64,000 nt of DNA from Rapana venosa. Taxonomy: Eukaryota > Mollusca > Gastropoda > Neogastropoda > Muricidae. Position 1 is the stretch's first letter, and each line of letters opens with the position of its first letter. The position numbers were made by a program, and so were the translations under genes. The notes beneath the pieces are model-generated. The model had not been told where the DNA came from. It saw only the letters and a list, made by a program, of their open reading frames with translations, and ran no database searches. Shown here in pieces: positions 37,777-49,069 of the stretch. The stretch lies in NCBI GenBank assembly GCA_028751875.1, contig CM054155.1, positions 11,862,671 to 11,926,670 on the forward strand, read 5' to 3'.

Positions 37777-38031
37777 TTGAAATATGCAAATATTGGCCCT
37801 AATTCACATGTCATACATCAGTATGTTTTGGAAAAAAATGTTTCCATATTAAACTCTTTTTTTTTTCCTTTTCAATATTTGTGGAACATAGTTAAGCTGA
37901 CTGGAGTTTAGTCAAAACATTATCTTCAATCTGCTTATTGGTTTGTTTATTTGATATCTGGTTTATCTATATACTCCTCTTTCATTCCATTTATTTCTTT
38001 ATTTATTCAATGTGCTTTTCTTATTTTTCAG

Positions 38032-38151
38032 GAACTGCGCAGAATAGTGTATGGGTCTGTTCTTCATTCCTTCAGTCGAGAGTGGAGGAAATCCACTATT
38101 GCATTTCAGGACATTGATGGCCCCTATCCTTATGGACTGCAGACTTTACGG
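38032..38151 (+). CDS. MINDY4B: MINDY-4B-like exon 6: ELRRIVYG and first part of active-site loop
   Basis: Acceptor TTCTTATTTTTCAG, 40 codons, donor CGG/GTATGG. It reads ELRRIVYGSVLHSFSREWRK, then STIAFQDIDGPYPYGLQTLR. The pattern LR-x-x-x-[FY]G-x-x-x-x-x-F-x-x-EW-x-x-x-x-x-x-F matches MINDY-4. After YG the active family has I-V-Q-N-K-G-G-P-C-G; here it is L-Q-T-L-R followed by C-N-S-R-G in exon 7. Confidence 0.9.
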
Positions 38152-39081
38152 GTATGGTACCTTTGTGTGTTTGTGTGTGTGTGTGCGCGCGCGTGTGCAT
38201 GTGTGTGTGTGTGTTACCACACTTGTCCTTTTGAAACTGCAGTGGCAGAAAGGAATATATATGCTGATAAAGAAAATAGCATGAAGGCAAAGAAAATAGA
38301 TCTCCAGTGTGCCAAGGTGGGACAGGTGACAGCGATGGGTACACCCCTGCCACATCTACAGTTTGCATTTTCTGTGCTGTGATGTGTCCCTGTGCTGTTT
38401 CTACAACTACTTTGGAGACTACCAAGATTAAAGTTTTGTAGGATGACAGAAGTTGTGTGTAGTTTTGTATTTTACACACATGTGCGGTGACACAGTGACA
38501 CTGAAGTACAATAATTCACTTTTATACACATAACAAACATATGATTAACACATACAGATATGAATCGCAGTATAAAGGCCAGATATGGATTGAATATAAC
38601 TTATTTTCAAAAGAAAAAACAATTAACTAAAACTTCGCCCTCCTCAAGACATAGAACAGTAGGTGTTATGGGGACATTATGTGACACATCCTTAAAGTAC
38701 AATTGCACATAACCATTTCCTTATTGGACACTACATGCATCAACTGTTGTCATATCCATGCATGTTTTGCTGGTTTATCGTATATACCATACTTTTACCT
38801 GAGACTGGTGACAAATAAGGTGACAGTGACAAGACATCTGGTGACCAGACACGTAAACATGCTTTAAAATGCAACTACAAAAACATATCTAGCTTGTGAC
38901 AAAATTTCAACCGTGATAGCTTGTCATGCACACACACACAGAGTTGTATTATCAGTAAAGTAAACCTGTTTGGGGTAGAAAACATTCAAAGAATTAGAAA
39001 TCTACAGACAGTTTAGTAGTTCTGTAGAATTCAACAACAAGAGGGCTAATTCAAGGGCCTGTTTTGCATTGTCATTTTCAG

Positions 39082-39176
39082 TGCAACTCCAGAGGCCTGG
39101 CCCTGTGTATACAAGGGTACATGCTGAAACGATTGTTCTTCAATCGCGAGTACTCCTCCAGCCTGTTTGCCATGAA
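39082..39176 (+). CDS. MINDY4B: MINDY-4B-like exon 7: active-site helix with Arg in place of Cys
   Basis: Acceptor TTGTCATTTTCAG; reads CNSRGLALCIQGYMLKRLFF then NREYSSSLFAMK, donor AA/GTAAGT, phase 2. It aligns without gaps to the family GGPCGVLAAVQGYVLQKLLF. The nucleophilic Cys corresponds to the Arg in CNSRG. The helix following it (QGYMLKRLFF) is well kept, so the fold is under constraint although the nucleophile is absent. The Cys later in the helix (LALC) is not at the catalytic position. Confidence 0.9.
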
Positions 39177-39384
39177 GTAAGTATCATACATATCATTCCT
39201 AAAAATAAGGGAAAGAAATATTCATTTTTTAAAAAAAGACCGTAACTTGATTGATATCATGCAGCCATAACTATCCACCTATTTGACCTGGCTGAATTCA
39301 TGATCCAACATGCTGGTGTCAACCATCCCATGGCCATAGCTAACTTACTTTTCTGCATGAAGGTGGATGGGGTTTTGATGTGTG

Positions 39385-39710
39385 CTGTTCCCCATAGGAA
39401 TGCCAGGGGCATGTCAATAGAAATGCCATCTCCACCTTCTGGAAATTCTGTGCTCAGAATTCCCCCTTTTTTTCTGTCCTTTGTTTCTGCTATGTTCTTT
39501 TCCTTCCTGTCATCTAGCCTATTTTCTGCCTTTTTGGTCCATTCTTCTGCCTTTTTTTTCAGAAAGACTTAAAAAAGATAATGGTCCTCTCCCTTGCTGA
39601 AGTCAGATATGCAGGGTCTGACTTGTCAGGTGCTTAACGGCAGTGCAACACATTCTTGCTCATATGGCAGACAACAATAGTTGCTGTCTGAGTGTTGGAC
39701 AAAGAAGAAG
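39385..39710 (+). repeat. Second copy of the 13.8-kb dispersed repeat
   Basis: Contains GAATGCCAGGGGCATGTCAA and GACTTGTCAGGTGCTTAACG in the same order and spacing as 13830-14165. Located in intron 7. Confidence 0.7.
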
Positions 39711-39865
39711 AAGAAAGTGTGTGTAAGATGTTGTGTATGAGACCAGCTACAGCAGTGGTGATGCTTAGCACAAACAAGGATATGATCACACGAAACTGTA
39801 GTACATGCACATTTCTCTTGTGTACGGTACTGTGTTGTACGGTTTGCTACTCTCAATCACTGCAG

Positions 39866-40222
39866 ATGCCTCTGCATGAAATTCGGGCTGCTCTCCCTGG
39901 GAAGAGGGCATCGCCACAAGAGCAGCGCCACTTTTTTTTCTCTCTGTCTATATGTGTGTTTGTTCCCCTATCAGAGCAGCTTTTTTTTTTTACAGAATTT
40001 TGCCAGGGACAACTATTGTGTTCCCAAGACTTCTTTTATGTGCTCTGAAAGCCTATTGCACATGGGACCTAAGTTTATCATCTCATCCACATGACTAGCA
40101 CTCAGACCCCCTCTCAAGGTCTGGTTAATAGATTAAAAAAAAAGAGTTTTGGCACAAATGGAGTTTAAACCTGCACTTCTTGCTTTCAATGTAGGCGGGC
40201 TACCTCTGGACCACTGAGCCAC
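39866..40222 (-). mobile_element. SINE-C copy, diverged
   Basis: Shares GAAATTCGGGCTGCTCTCC, TTTTGCCAGGGACAAC and TAGGCGGGCTACCTCTGGAC with the other copies. The B box is degenerate. Located in intron 7, upstream of the LINE X copy at 40324. Confidence 0.75.
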
Positions 40223-40233
40223 ACGATCTCACA

Positions 40234-40323
<90 letters not shown>

Positions 40324-40326
<3 letters not shown>

Positions 40327-41010
40327 CAGAGACCGAGACAGATACGACAGTTACAGGTGTTTCAAAACAATATTTGTTAAAGAAGAATATCTTCTACACT
40401 TAGATACCTACTGCTTTAGAGTTGCTGTGTCACAGGTGAGATGTAATGTTTTACCACTCAACAACAATGTACATTGATATAGTGCACAGAATCAGAAGAA
40501 ACAATGTCCAAGTTGAAGATGAAAAGCATTTCCTTTATGAATGTTTTGTGTATTATGATTTAAGTATTAAATTTTTCAGGGATTGTGTTGATACACCTTT
40601 GCACGATCTACTTAAAGCAGAAAACAGTAGCAAAAATCACTGCCTGTCTAGATATATATTCCATGCCATCAATAAGAGAAAAAGCTTGTTGTATTAAGAT
40701 ATTTACATCACAAACGAAGATATGGTTATCGTTTTGTTATGATTTTGAGAAACTATATGTATATTGATTTTTTCCAGACATAAGGTACATTTAGATCAAA
40801 ATAGTGAATTGTGTTTGATACATATGTATCTTTATGCATTTGTGCATTGTCTTCATTATTTCTTTCACTGAAAGTGAGCTTGGTATTGTGTATGTTATCC
40901 GGCTTTTGCCCACTCTGTGGCATTGTCATTTCTCCTACGCCAACCATGTATTATGGCCTAAGGCTGACATACATTAAATTTCTGAGTTCTGAGTTCTCTC
41001 TCTCTCATAT
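40324..41010 (+). mobile_element. LINE 3' fragment, family X (copy 2)
   Basis: Nearly identical, in opposite orientation, to 51035-51735. It includes VEDEKHFLYECFVYYDLSIK and FFRDCVDTPLHDLLKAENSS, and a 3' untranslated stretch to about 41010. A small deletion removes the CPFC part that is kept in the 51-kb copy. A (CT)n tract of about 87 bp lies directly upstream at 40236-40322. Located in intron 7. Confidence 0.8.
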
Positions 41011-41249
41011 CTCCCTGTTACTTTTGTTCCTAGATAGATGACTTGATGGGGAAAAAAAGCAAATCATTGCTTATTCAAAGTCCTTTCTGGAAATAAAAAT
41101 TTGACTTTGACTTTGACAGAGATTCCTAGGTGGGATGAGTGAGACAGAGTGCACATTCTGAGTGACACCCCCCAGTATGTTAAGCTGGGAAAAGCCACCA
41201 AAAAAAACAACAAACAACATTTTTGATGATGATGGCTTATATCTTACAG

Positions 41250-41860
41250 GGGGACAGGATAGCCTAGAGGTTAGAACATTGCGCTTGCAATCTTATGACC
41301 AGAGTTCAAATCCTGTTCAAGAGGTTTTTTTCCCCTGGAGTTCACATCAGTGCAGACTCCACTCTCCCCAGGAGTCCTCCAGATGAAACAATAAACCGAG
41401 GCTCATGTGCAGACACATGCAGAACATCTTGCACACATGTTAAATCCTGGTTCCACTTTTCGAAAGAGTATACCATTGTGTGCCATAGGAGGCACCGTGG
41501 TCGAGTGGTTTAGGTGGTCAATTCGTGATCCAGAGGTCGCGGGTTCGATCCCCGTTCGGCTCAGTGTTGTGCCTTTGGGAAAGACACTTTACTCCTATTT
41601 TCCTCACTCCACCCAGGTGTACAAGTGGGTACCAGCTCTGCTGGGGAAGTATCTGGCGACAGACTAGCGTCCTGTCACAGGGGTGGTGAAAAAACCATCA
41701 GTTCGCTTAACGCTACAGAAACCGGGATAAGCTCCGGCTCTATGGGCCTTCTGGCTCGAAAGAACATACTATTGTGTGCCATGGAACAGATAACAAAATG
41801 TAAAAAAGCACATGAATGCTGATTCCAATATCCTCGATATAAAAGAATGAATGAGTAAAT
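41250..41860 (+). mobile_element. SINE-D copy with full head, interrupted by SINE-A
   Basis: Head GGATAGCCTAGAGGTTAGAA (A box) and AGAGTTCAAATCCTGTTC (B box), then ACTCCACTCTCCCCAGGAG, then the SINE-A insertion, then TGTAAAAAAGCACATGAATG and TATCCTCGATATAAAAGAA. This is the best copy for reading the promoter of this family. Further plus-strand copies or parts are at 18000-18150, 52405-52545, 52560-52690 and 63310-63540. Confidence 0.85.
41487..41770 (+). mobile_element. SINE-A copy 2, nested inside a SINE-D
   Basis: Same head, body and terminal GAAAGAACATACT as copy 1. ATTGTGTGCCAT is duplicated exactly at 41475-41486 and 41771-41782, which fixes the element ends to the base. The flanks are the two halves of an older SINE-D copy (41250-41486 and 41771-41860). 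Confidence 0.93.
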
Positions 41861-41928
41861 AAATAATAAAATAAAATATTTTTACCTCCCCCCCCCCCCC
41901 CCCATGTCTGTCTCCCTCTCGCCTGCAG

Positions 41929-42094
41929 GTCTCTGCGGCCCAACAGCTTTGAGCGGCGCAAGGCTCTGATTGACGGCATCTGTGAGATGCTGTGGCAGGC
42001 CGGGGAGAAGCAGCGCTGCTGCATCGTCCTGATGGAGGAGGAGGCCTGCTTCAACCACGACTACCGCTACCGCTTCGACAACATCACTGAGAGG
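41929..42094 (+). CDS. MINDY4B: MINDY-4B-like exon 8
   Basis: Acceptor CCCTCTCGCCTGCAG, 55 codons plus one base; reads SLRPNSFERRKALIDGICEM, then LWQAGEKQRCCIVLMEEEAC and FNHDYRYRFDNITER; donor AGG/GTGAGG, phase 0. It corresponds to the helix and strand after the MINDY catalytic helix, where the family has an LW-x-AG pattern. GC content and codon usage are higher than in the surrounding intron, as expected for a true exon. A C run of about 17 bases lies just before the acceptor. Confidence 0.9.
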
Positions 42095-42521
42095 GTGAGG
42101 GAGGGGACCTGGTGGTGGTGGTGTTGTTTGCTCTTTGTGTGTTGTGTGTGTGTGTGTGTGTCTGTATGTGAGTGTGTGTGTGGAGGGGTGGGGTTGTGGG
42201 GTGTGTGTGTGTGTGGGTGGAGGGGGTTGGTGGGGTGGTGTGCGAGTGAGGGAGGGGGTCAGTTTGTGCGTGCATGTGTGTGTGATGTGTGTGTGCGTAT
42301 TGTTTTGGTTTGGTTTTAACAAAGATTTAGGGTTTTTTTTTCTTTTTTGCTTAGGTTCTTACAGTAGGCAATGCTTTTTTTGTCAGATGTGACTTTGTAA
42401 CATCTAACATTTGATTGCTTAATTTCATATCAGAAATACTTTTTCCAACATCAATAGACTATTGGTTTCAACTTCCATCTGTTTATTTTATTACTGCAGT
42501 GTTAGATAGTGTTGATTTTGC

Positions 42522-42573
<52 letters not shown>

Positions 42574-43239
42574 AGGGATGGTGGTAGTGGTGGTGTCTGT
42601 CTGTTTGTATGTCTGTTTGGGGGGTGGGGGGTGCTTGTGTCTGTTATATGTCTTTCTATCTGCCTCTCTCTCTCTGTCTCTGATTCTGTGTGTGTGTGTG
42701 TGTCTGTCTCTCTCTCATAATGCACATGTTTGTTTATCTCCCTGTAAAAGGGGCTGTTGGCCTGTGAATGCACACCATGTTATTTAAGTAATGCAGACAA
42801 ATGATTTGAACATTGAGCACACAGCAGCATTGTAAGTTTACCATTTGTAGCTGTAGTTCTTGAAACATTGGTATAAGCTTCCCAACATTATGGCATGGTT
42901 TCTTTCAGTTAACATGATTAGCATACAGCCAAGGTAAACATTTGTTATCATTCTTTCACAGCACACAAATGATGTCAGTCTATGTCTATTCTCCTGAGCT
43001 TACACATTGCACCACGCTAGAGTTTGTCTCTTTTCAGCTGCTTTAGTGACTCTTCTCTTTCACATAAGTTGGGTATATTCCATATTATATTGTTTTGTAT
43101 TGTATTGCATTGCATTGCATTGTATTATGTTCTATTGCATTGTATGATATAATGTAGGGACACATTCACTTTAAGACTTTTTGTTTAAGAGTTACGTTTC
43201 TTTAGATATATGTGGTAGAGTTGCTTGCCTTGTTGTTGG

Positions 43240-43438
43240 TCATGACACACAAGTTCTTCATGACACATGTTCGTTATGACACACATGTTCGTCATGACAC
43301 GCAAGTTCGTCATGACACACAAGTTCTTCGTGACACACAAGTTCGTCATGACACACAAGTTCTTCGTGACACACATGTTCGTCATGACACACATGTTCGT
43401 CATGACACACATGTTCGTCGTGACACACATGTTCGTCC
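43240..43438 (+). repeat. 18-bp minisatellite (intron 8)
   Basis: About 11 units of GTTCGTCATGACACACAT, with positions alternating between AAGTTC and ATGTTC. The TCATGA in each unit is palindromic. The period of 18 keeps all six frames open, so ORFs across it are artefacts. Confidence 0.9.
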
Positions 43439-43562
43439 CTGTTCTGTTTATTCAGAGTTACGAAAACATCAGAAATCTACATATTCAGCTTCAATTTGTA
43501 TTACAGTTTGGAGAGCACTAAAGTATGATGCTGTGTTACATTGTATTGTATTGTACTCTCAG

Positions 43563-43900
43563 TCATGGCCGATTTCTCTGTGTGAAAATTTGAGCTGCTC
43601 TCCCCCCCCCCCCCCCCCCCCTCACCCCCCCCCCCTTCCCCACCCCCCTTCCAGAAGAACAAGTTGTTGCAACAAGAGCAGTGCCACTCATATTTAGTTT
43701 CCTGTCTGGACTTGTATTTGTTTCCCTATTAGAGTAGCTTTTTCGTACAGCATTTTGCCAGGGACAACTCTCTTGTTGCCATGGGCTTTGTTGGGTGGTT
43801 TTTTTTATGTGTGTGGACTGCGTTTTGCATATGTGGCCTCGGGTATATCATCTCAAAGCATCCAGACCACCACACAGTGTCTGATGGATAGGAGGAAAAG
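43563..43900 (-). mobile_element. SINE-C copy, 5' end (tRNA head) lost
   Basis: GATTTCTCTGTGTGAAAATT, TTTTGCCAGGGACAACTCTC and CATCCAGACCACCAC are retained. A C-rich insertion of about 50 bp interrupts it at 43602-43651, and the tRNA-like head is not recognisable. Located in intron 8. Confidence 0.7.
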
Positions 43901-44005
43901 TTTGGGGCACAAAAGTTCTTTAAGGTCTTGTGTATCTGACCCACACAGTTGTGCGTTTGTTGATTGGATGGTTTTCCTTCTGCTTGTGCTGCTTTTATGC
44001 ACTAT

Positions 44006-44008
<3 letters not shown>

Positions 44009-44041
<33 letters not shown>

Positions 44042-44080
44042 TATATAGATAGATAGATAGATATAGATAGATATACACAC
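44009..44080 (+). repeat. (AT)n-(GATA)n microsatellite
   Basis: TATATATATATATATATATA followed by ATAGATAGATAGATAGAT in intron 8, next to a SINE-C copy. Confidence 0.9.
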
Positions 44081-44324
44081 ACAGACACCATACCCACACA
44101 TTTATCAGCTTTCAGTATGCAGTCTGCATATGTGGCTCTTGAACTGTGCTCTGTGACTCTGCTTGTTGTTCTCATAACTCATATAGGGACTGTGCTGTGC
44201 TGTGACAGCCAAGGGGACAGGGCAGTTAGAGTCAGTTAGGCAGTTAGAGTCAATTAGGCAGTTAGAGTTAATTAGATGATCATGAAATCTTGAGTCAGGG
44301 TTTTAAAACTCAGCAGCATCTGAT

Positions 44325-44835
44325 CTTCTTCTTAGTCCTTATAGCTCCTAGCGGAGCATAGGGCCTCAACAGCGTCCCTCCACCTTCTCCTGTCTCTGGC
44401 AAGGGTCTTGGCCTCTTCCCATGTCAGGCTGGAGTCTCTCAGCTCACTATGCAGGCTTCTCCTCCAGGTCTGTTTGGGGCGCCCTCTCTTCCTTTTCCCC
44501 TGCGGGTTCCACTCAAGCACTTGTCTGGTGGATGTTACAAGGCTCCTTCCGTAGGGTGTGGCCTACCCAACGCCACTTTCGCCACCTTACTTGGACATAC
44601 ATAGGCTGTTGGTTCACCCTCATCCACAGACTTGGCACTCTGTCGAACCATCTGAGATGAAGGATCTGCTGGAGACATCCGTTGATGAAGGTCTGGATCT
44701 TGGAGGAGCTGGTGTTGATGACCCGCCAAGTTTCTGACCCGTAGAGAACCACAGACTTCACGTTGGAGTTGAATATCCTGAGCTTGGTGGTTGTGGAGAT
44801 CGCATTTTTTCTCCATACGGGGGGCAGCGTCTGAT
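44325..44835 (-). mobile_element. Non-LTR retrotransposon 3' fragment
   Basis: Minus strand reads LPPVWRKNAISTTTKLRIFN, VVLYGSETWRVINTSSSK, then KWRWVGHTLRKEP and, after a frameshift, GKRKRGRPKQTWRRSLHSEL with DRRRWRDAVEALCSARSYKD. It ends in (AAG)n at 44325-44333. GCAGCATCTGAT at 44313-44324 and GCAGCGTCTGAT at 44824-44835 may be the target duplication (11 of 12 bases). Confidence 0.8.
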
Positions 44836-46234
44836 GGACTGAGAATATGTGCAAACTCTCTTGTCAGCTTCGATGCAGCATTGCTTTACTCCTTTTTCTT
44901 TTCTTTTTTTTTGGGGGGGATACAACACATGCATGCACATTTGGTATGCATTTGAAAGACTCTGAAATTCTTTTCGGTGTTAGCTAAAGCACAAAAAATA
45001 TTCAACATGTATCCAAGGCTATACCCAAGGCATAGAGAGAAATTTTAGAAATAATAGTTTTAGAAATTATTATACCATTACCAGGAGCATTGATTGGTAG
45101 TGAGCTTGCTCGTTCATTTGCTTCCTTTCATTAATATTCATGATCAGTGAAACTACCCTTCGACTCCTGCCTGCCAAGAAATCGCATTGCTTATATATTT
45201 CTTGCTGATTTCAAATGAGTTCTTTCTTCTTTTTTTTTGTAATTGAAGTTTTATCGTTTGCTTGTTTTATTTTATTTTTGTGTGCTTGAGTTCAGATATT
45301 GATGGCAAAGATGCAACACCAAGCTTTGCTTTCAGGGTTGTTTTTTCCACATTTTGTTACTCTTACTGTTGTTGTTTTTCAGCCTGTGTGAATTGGATAT
45401 GTGTTCAAAAAGACTATTTTCATAAGAAGGAGTTTAGGAAACAGTCTCTGAATCAGAAAATGATTCCAGTCCCCTCAGATTACTAGAACTAGAATGTGTG
45501 ATCTTAAAAATCAGAGGATTTTTTTTTTACATACCATTCACAGGCTACTGTCTCAGAGCAAACTCATGTCATATAGACCTGCAGTTGTGTCAGCTTCTTG
45601 TATCCTACGTCACATTTCTCACTGTTCTTATTTTAGCCTGTACTGCAGCTCTTATTGTTGCTATTCATGTCTTGATCCTGGACTGGGAAATCTCAGCTAC
45701 CATTTGGCGTTGTTTCATAGATGTTGCTTTCTTGTGGTCTGTCTGTGTATATAGCATATTCTGTTTCAATTGATCAGTTCACCTATCTGCTTTATATTCA
45801 TGTTCATTAAGGGAGAGAACCCCTCTTTCCCAGCCCACGTGCACTGTGCACATTTGTATGCTACCGCAGTGGGAAGGGTTAGTAGAAGGTTGGTTACCCT
45901 ATAGCAAGTTACCTGTAGATAAAAGGTTAAACAAACATTTATCTCAGAGGATTTACTCTAGGACATAGTATTAAACTGAAGAACTGAAGGAAGGACATTA
46001 CTTTCCAGCATTACTGTTTTGCTTGCTTGCTTTGGGGTTTTTTTAAAACCTTTTGAATGAGGAATAAACAGATTGTTTTTCTGTGTGTTGTGAATTGTAG
46101 TGGTTACAAACAACTTCTAAAATGTGAACATGTGCAACATTCTTTTTAATATGTTATATTTTGTTTTATTTTTCTATTCTTATGTTCTTTATTTTTTAGG
46201 CCTTAATCGTGAACTTGCAAGAATAGATTAAAAA

Positions 46235-46517
46235 AGTATGTTCTTTCGAGCCAGAAGGCCCATAGAGCCGGAGCTTATCCCGGTTTCTGTAGCGTTAAGC
46301 GAACTGACGGTTTTTCACCACCCCTGTGACAGGACGCTCGTCTGTCGCCAGATACTTCCCCAGCAGAGCTGGTACCCACTTGTACACCTGGGTGGAGTGA
46401 GGAAAATAGGAGTAAAGTGTCTTTCCCAAGGACACAACACCGAGCCGAGCGGGGATCGAACCCGCGACCTCTGGATCACGAGTTGACCGGCTAAACCACT
46501 CGACCACGGTGCCTCCT
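46235..46517 (-). mobile_element. SINE-A copy 3
   Basis: Minus-strand copy with intact A and B boxes. AATAGATTAAAAA is duplicated exactly at 46222-46234 and 46518-46530. Confidence 0.92.
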
Positions 46518-47059
46518 AATAGATTAAAAACAAAACAAAAAACCCACTGATCTTCAGGACTCGGTTCTGCTTCCAAAATAGTCACAGAGCTTGATTCATG
46601 GAAGGTGTTTTCCATTCAGAATCGCTTTTTTTCTGTTTAGAAGACAGTATCTGTAGATTTTTGTTTTGTGGGTGAGTCAAGGATTCTATGCTCCAGGACA
46701 GAAAGCTTACTAGAAATTGATTCAAAGCAGACTTTAGATGATTGTGTATATTGAATGAGTTAAAGTACACGGCCTTAAAAAGACAAAAATAATGCAGTTA
46801 GCCATGCTCATACTGTGTTTTGTTGAAAATCATCTTTTTATCAATTTTTTCAGGTGTTGTTTGTTTTTGGGTTTTTTGTATGTTGTTTTTTTTGGTTGTT
46901 TTTTTTGGGGGGGGTAAGTTTTGTATATCTTGAAATTAGAAATTGAGATTTTGATGGGCAGGAAATATATTTAAGTCAGCAAACCACAAAAACTATTGCT
47001 CTAAGGTGTACCGTGTAAACCATCTGCTTTAATCTTATCCAGCATGTGCTGTGTTACAG

Positions 47060-47125
47060 CTGCACCTGTTTGAGTTCAAGAAACTGGAGGATGCGCAGTT
47101 CTTTGTCAAGAGGAACTTGGAAAGG
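47060..47125 (+). CDS. MINDY4B: MINDY-4B-like exon 9
   Basis: Acceptor CTGTGTTACAG, 22 codons LHLFEFKKLEDAQFFVKRNL then ER, donor AGG/GTGAGT, phase 0 at both ends. It matches the family segment in which a short strand and helix precede the GC-rich IL-L-YS helix. Confidence 0.88.
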
Positions 47126-47649
47126 GTGAGTCCCTGAGATGAGGATGATGAGGATGTCTCTTGCTTGTAGCTGTGGTGTTGCCCACAAGGATTGTCTTGT
47201 ATGTGGTGGTCATAGTGATGATAATGGTTCTTGTAGCTGTGGTAATAATAATAATGATGTTGATAACAACAACAAATATAACAACAACAATAACAATAAT
47301 ATTAATAATGATTTGATGATGATGGTGATGATGATGGTGGTGGTGGTGGTGGTGGTCATGATGATGATGATGACGATGATGATATATGGAATCTGTATAG
47401 CACTGTACCTTGTAAGTGAACAAATCAAAGTGCTTGCATTTGATAACATTCGCACACGTGCGATTTCCCAAATGATTTTAACAGATTTTTGATTTACACA
47501 CACACATCACACACACACACAGCACACACACACACACACACACACACCGTGCTAAGGCAGGGTGATGATGGAGAAGTAGATGTCTGTTGGAAGCAGGAAC
47601 AGGTAAGCCCATAAGGAAGGTCCAGCACATGGTGGTCATAGTGATGATG

Positions 47650-47725
47650 ATAATAATAATAATGTATGGAATTTATATAGCGCTGAATCTTGTAAAGCAA
47701 CAAATCAAAGCGCTCAGATTTTATT
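47650..47725 (-). mobile_element. CR1/L2-like 3' tail fragments (47380-47445 and 47650-47725)
   Basis: (AAT)n then GTATGGAATTTATATAGCGC and TGAATCTTGTAAAGCAACAAA is the reverse complement of the L2-like 3' tail. A more diverged copy lies at 47380-47445 next to a (GAT)n tract. Located in intron 9. Confidence 0.6.
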
Positions 47726-47735
47726 TCATACCACT

Positions 47736-47965
47736 TTAAGTCACGGCAGATTTCTCTCCGTGAAATTCGGGCTGCTCTCCCCGGGGAGAGCGGGAGAACG
47801 CGTCGCCACTTAGCGCTGCGCCACCCTTTCACCCTTTTTTTTTTTTTCTGCAGCTGTATTTGTTTCCCTATCAGAGTGGCTTTTTTTCTAAGAATTTTGC
47901 CAGGGACAACTCTCTTGTTGCCGTGGGTTTTTTTACGTGCGCTAAATAATTACGTGTAACACACG

Positions 47966-47996
<31 letters not shown>

Positions 47997-48136
47997 TAGC
48001 GCCCAGACCACCACTCATGGTCTAATGGATGGGGGAAAAATTTCCGGTCCAAACGGGGTACGAACCGCCGCACACTTCAGACCCGGACTTTTCGCTTTCT
48101 AGACAGGCGCGTTACCTCTAGACCACCGATCCACCA
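47736..48136 (-). mobile_element. SINE-C copy, well preserved
   Basis: CACTTTAAGTCACGGCAGAT through TTACCTCTAGACCACCGATC. The tRNA-like head is on the right, in complement, with a B-box-like GGTTCGTACCCCG. Located in intron 9. Confidence 0.82.
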
Positions 48137-48435
48137 CAATTCATGATGTCTCTAAAGCTGTGGCGTTGCCCATAAGGAACATCCTCCAGGCAGCGATGTC
48201 TCCACAGAAAAAACAAAACAACAACTGGATTGAAGTGAAGGTTTCCATCCTGTTTCTTGACGGATTGTTTTAAGTTAACCAGTAGTGAGATTTTTGCATA
48301 TGCGATTGTTCCCCCTTCACCACCACCATTTTGGTAGCCACATTCCGACTCCAGGGTAGTGTCTAAAGATGACAACATGTGCGCGTGCAGTTTTCCTTCT
48401 TTGACTCTGAGTTTAATTAATGCCTGGTACCTTAG

Positions 48436-48728
48436 GGGACGGGGTAGCTCAGTGGTCGGAGCACTCACTTTCCCCCAGCCAAGTTAAGCAGCATCGAGCA
48501 TGGTTACCAATTGGATGGGTGACCGTTTCGCGCCTTGGCTTCAGTACGGTTCCCCCAGTTCACCCAGCTGTAAATGGGTACCTGCCCTCTTTAGGGTCAG
48601 GGAAGGTAAAGCAGTGAGGGAGAGGAGATGGGCGCCGCCCTCAATATGCTGGCCCTAGAGAAGTGAGGTCTCTGACGCCTCACTCCCCTACGACCTTATA
48701 GGTTATGGGACTCCTTTACCTTTACCTT
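48436..48728 (+). mobile_element. SINE-B copy 4
   Basis: Full-length, with TAGCTCAGTGGTCGGAGCAC and ATTGGATGGGTGACCG. TACCTTAG occurs before (48428-48435), between (48729-48736) and after (49013-49020) this copy and the next, as if one copy inserted beside the tail of the other. Located in intron 9. Confidence 0.85.
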
Positions 48729-48736
48729 TACCTTAG

Positions 48737-49012
48737 GGTCAGTGGTCACAGCTCTCGCTTTCCTCCAGCTAAGGTTAAGCAGCATCAAGCGTGGTTACCA
48801 CTTAGATGGGTGACTGCTCACCTTGGCTTCAGTACAGTCCCCCAGTTCACCCAGCTGTAAATGGGTACCTGCCCTCTTTAAGGTCAGGGAAGGTAAAGCA
48901 GCAAGGGAGAGGAGATGGGCGCCGCTCTCAATGTGCTGGCTCCTGGAGAAGCTGAGATGTCTGATGCCTTGCTACCCTACAACCACATTGGTTATGGGAC
49001 ACGGTTACCTTT
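48737..49012 (+). mobile_element. SINE-B copy 5, adjacent to copy 4
   Basis: Same body and 3' end but lacks the first bases of the A-box region. The 5S-like segment reads GGTTAAGCAGCATCAAGCGT and CTTAGATGGGTGACTG. Confidence 0.8.
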
Positions 49013-49069
49013 TACCTTAGTCTACATCTTGTTTGCAACATGTAACAGTGGTGTTGGGTGGTGGCTCAG

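Noticed and set aside
43240..43438. CRISPR-like array
   Set aside because: The 18-bp units are contiguous without unique spacers; this is a minisatellite in a eukaryotic intron.
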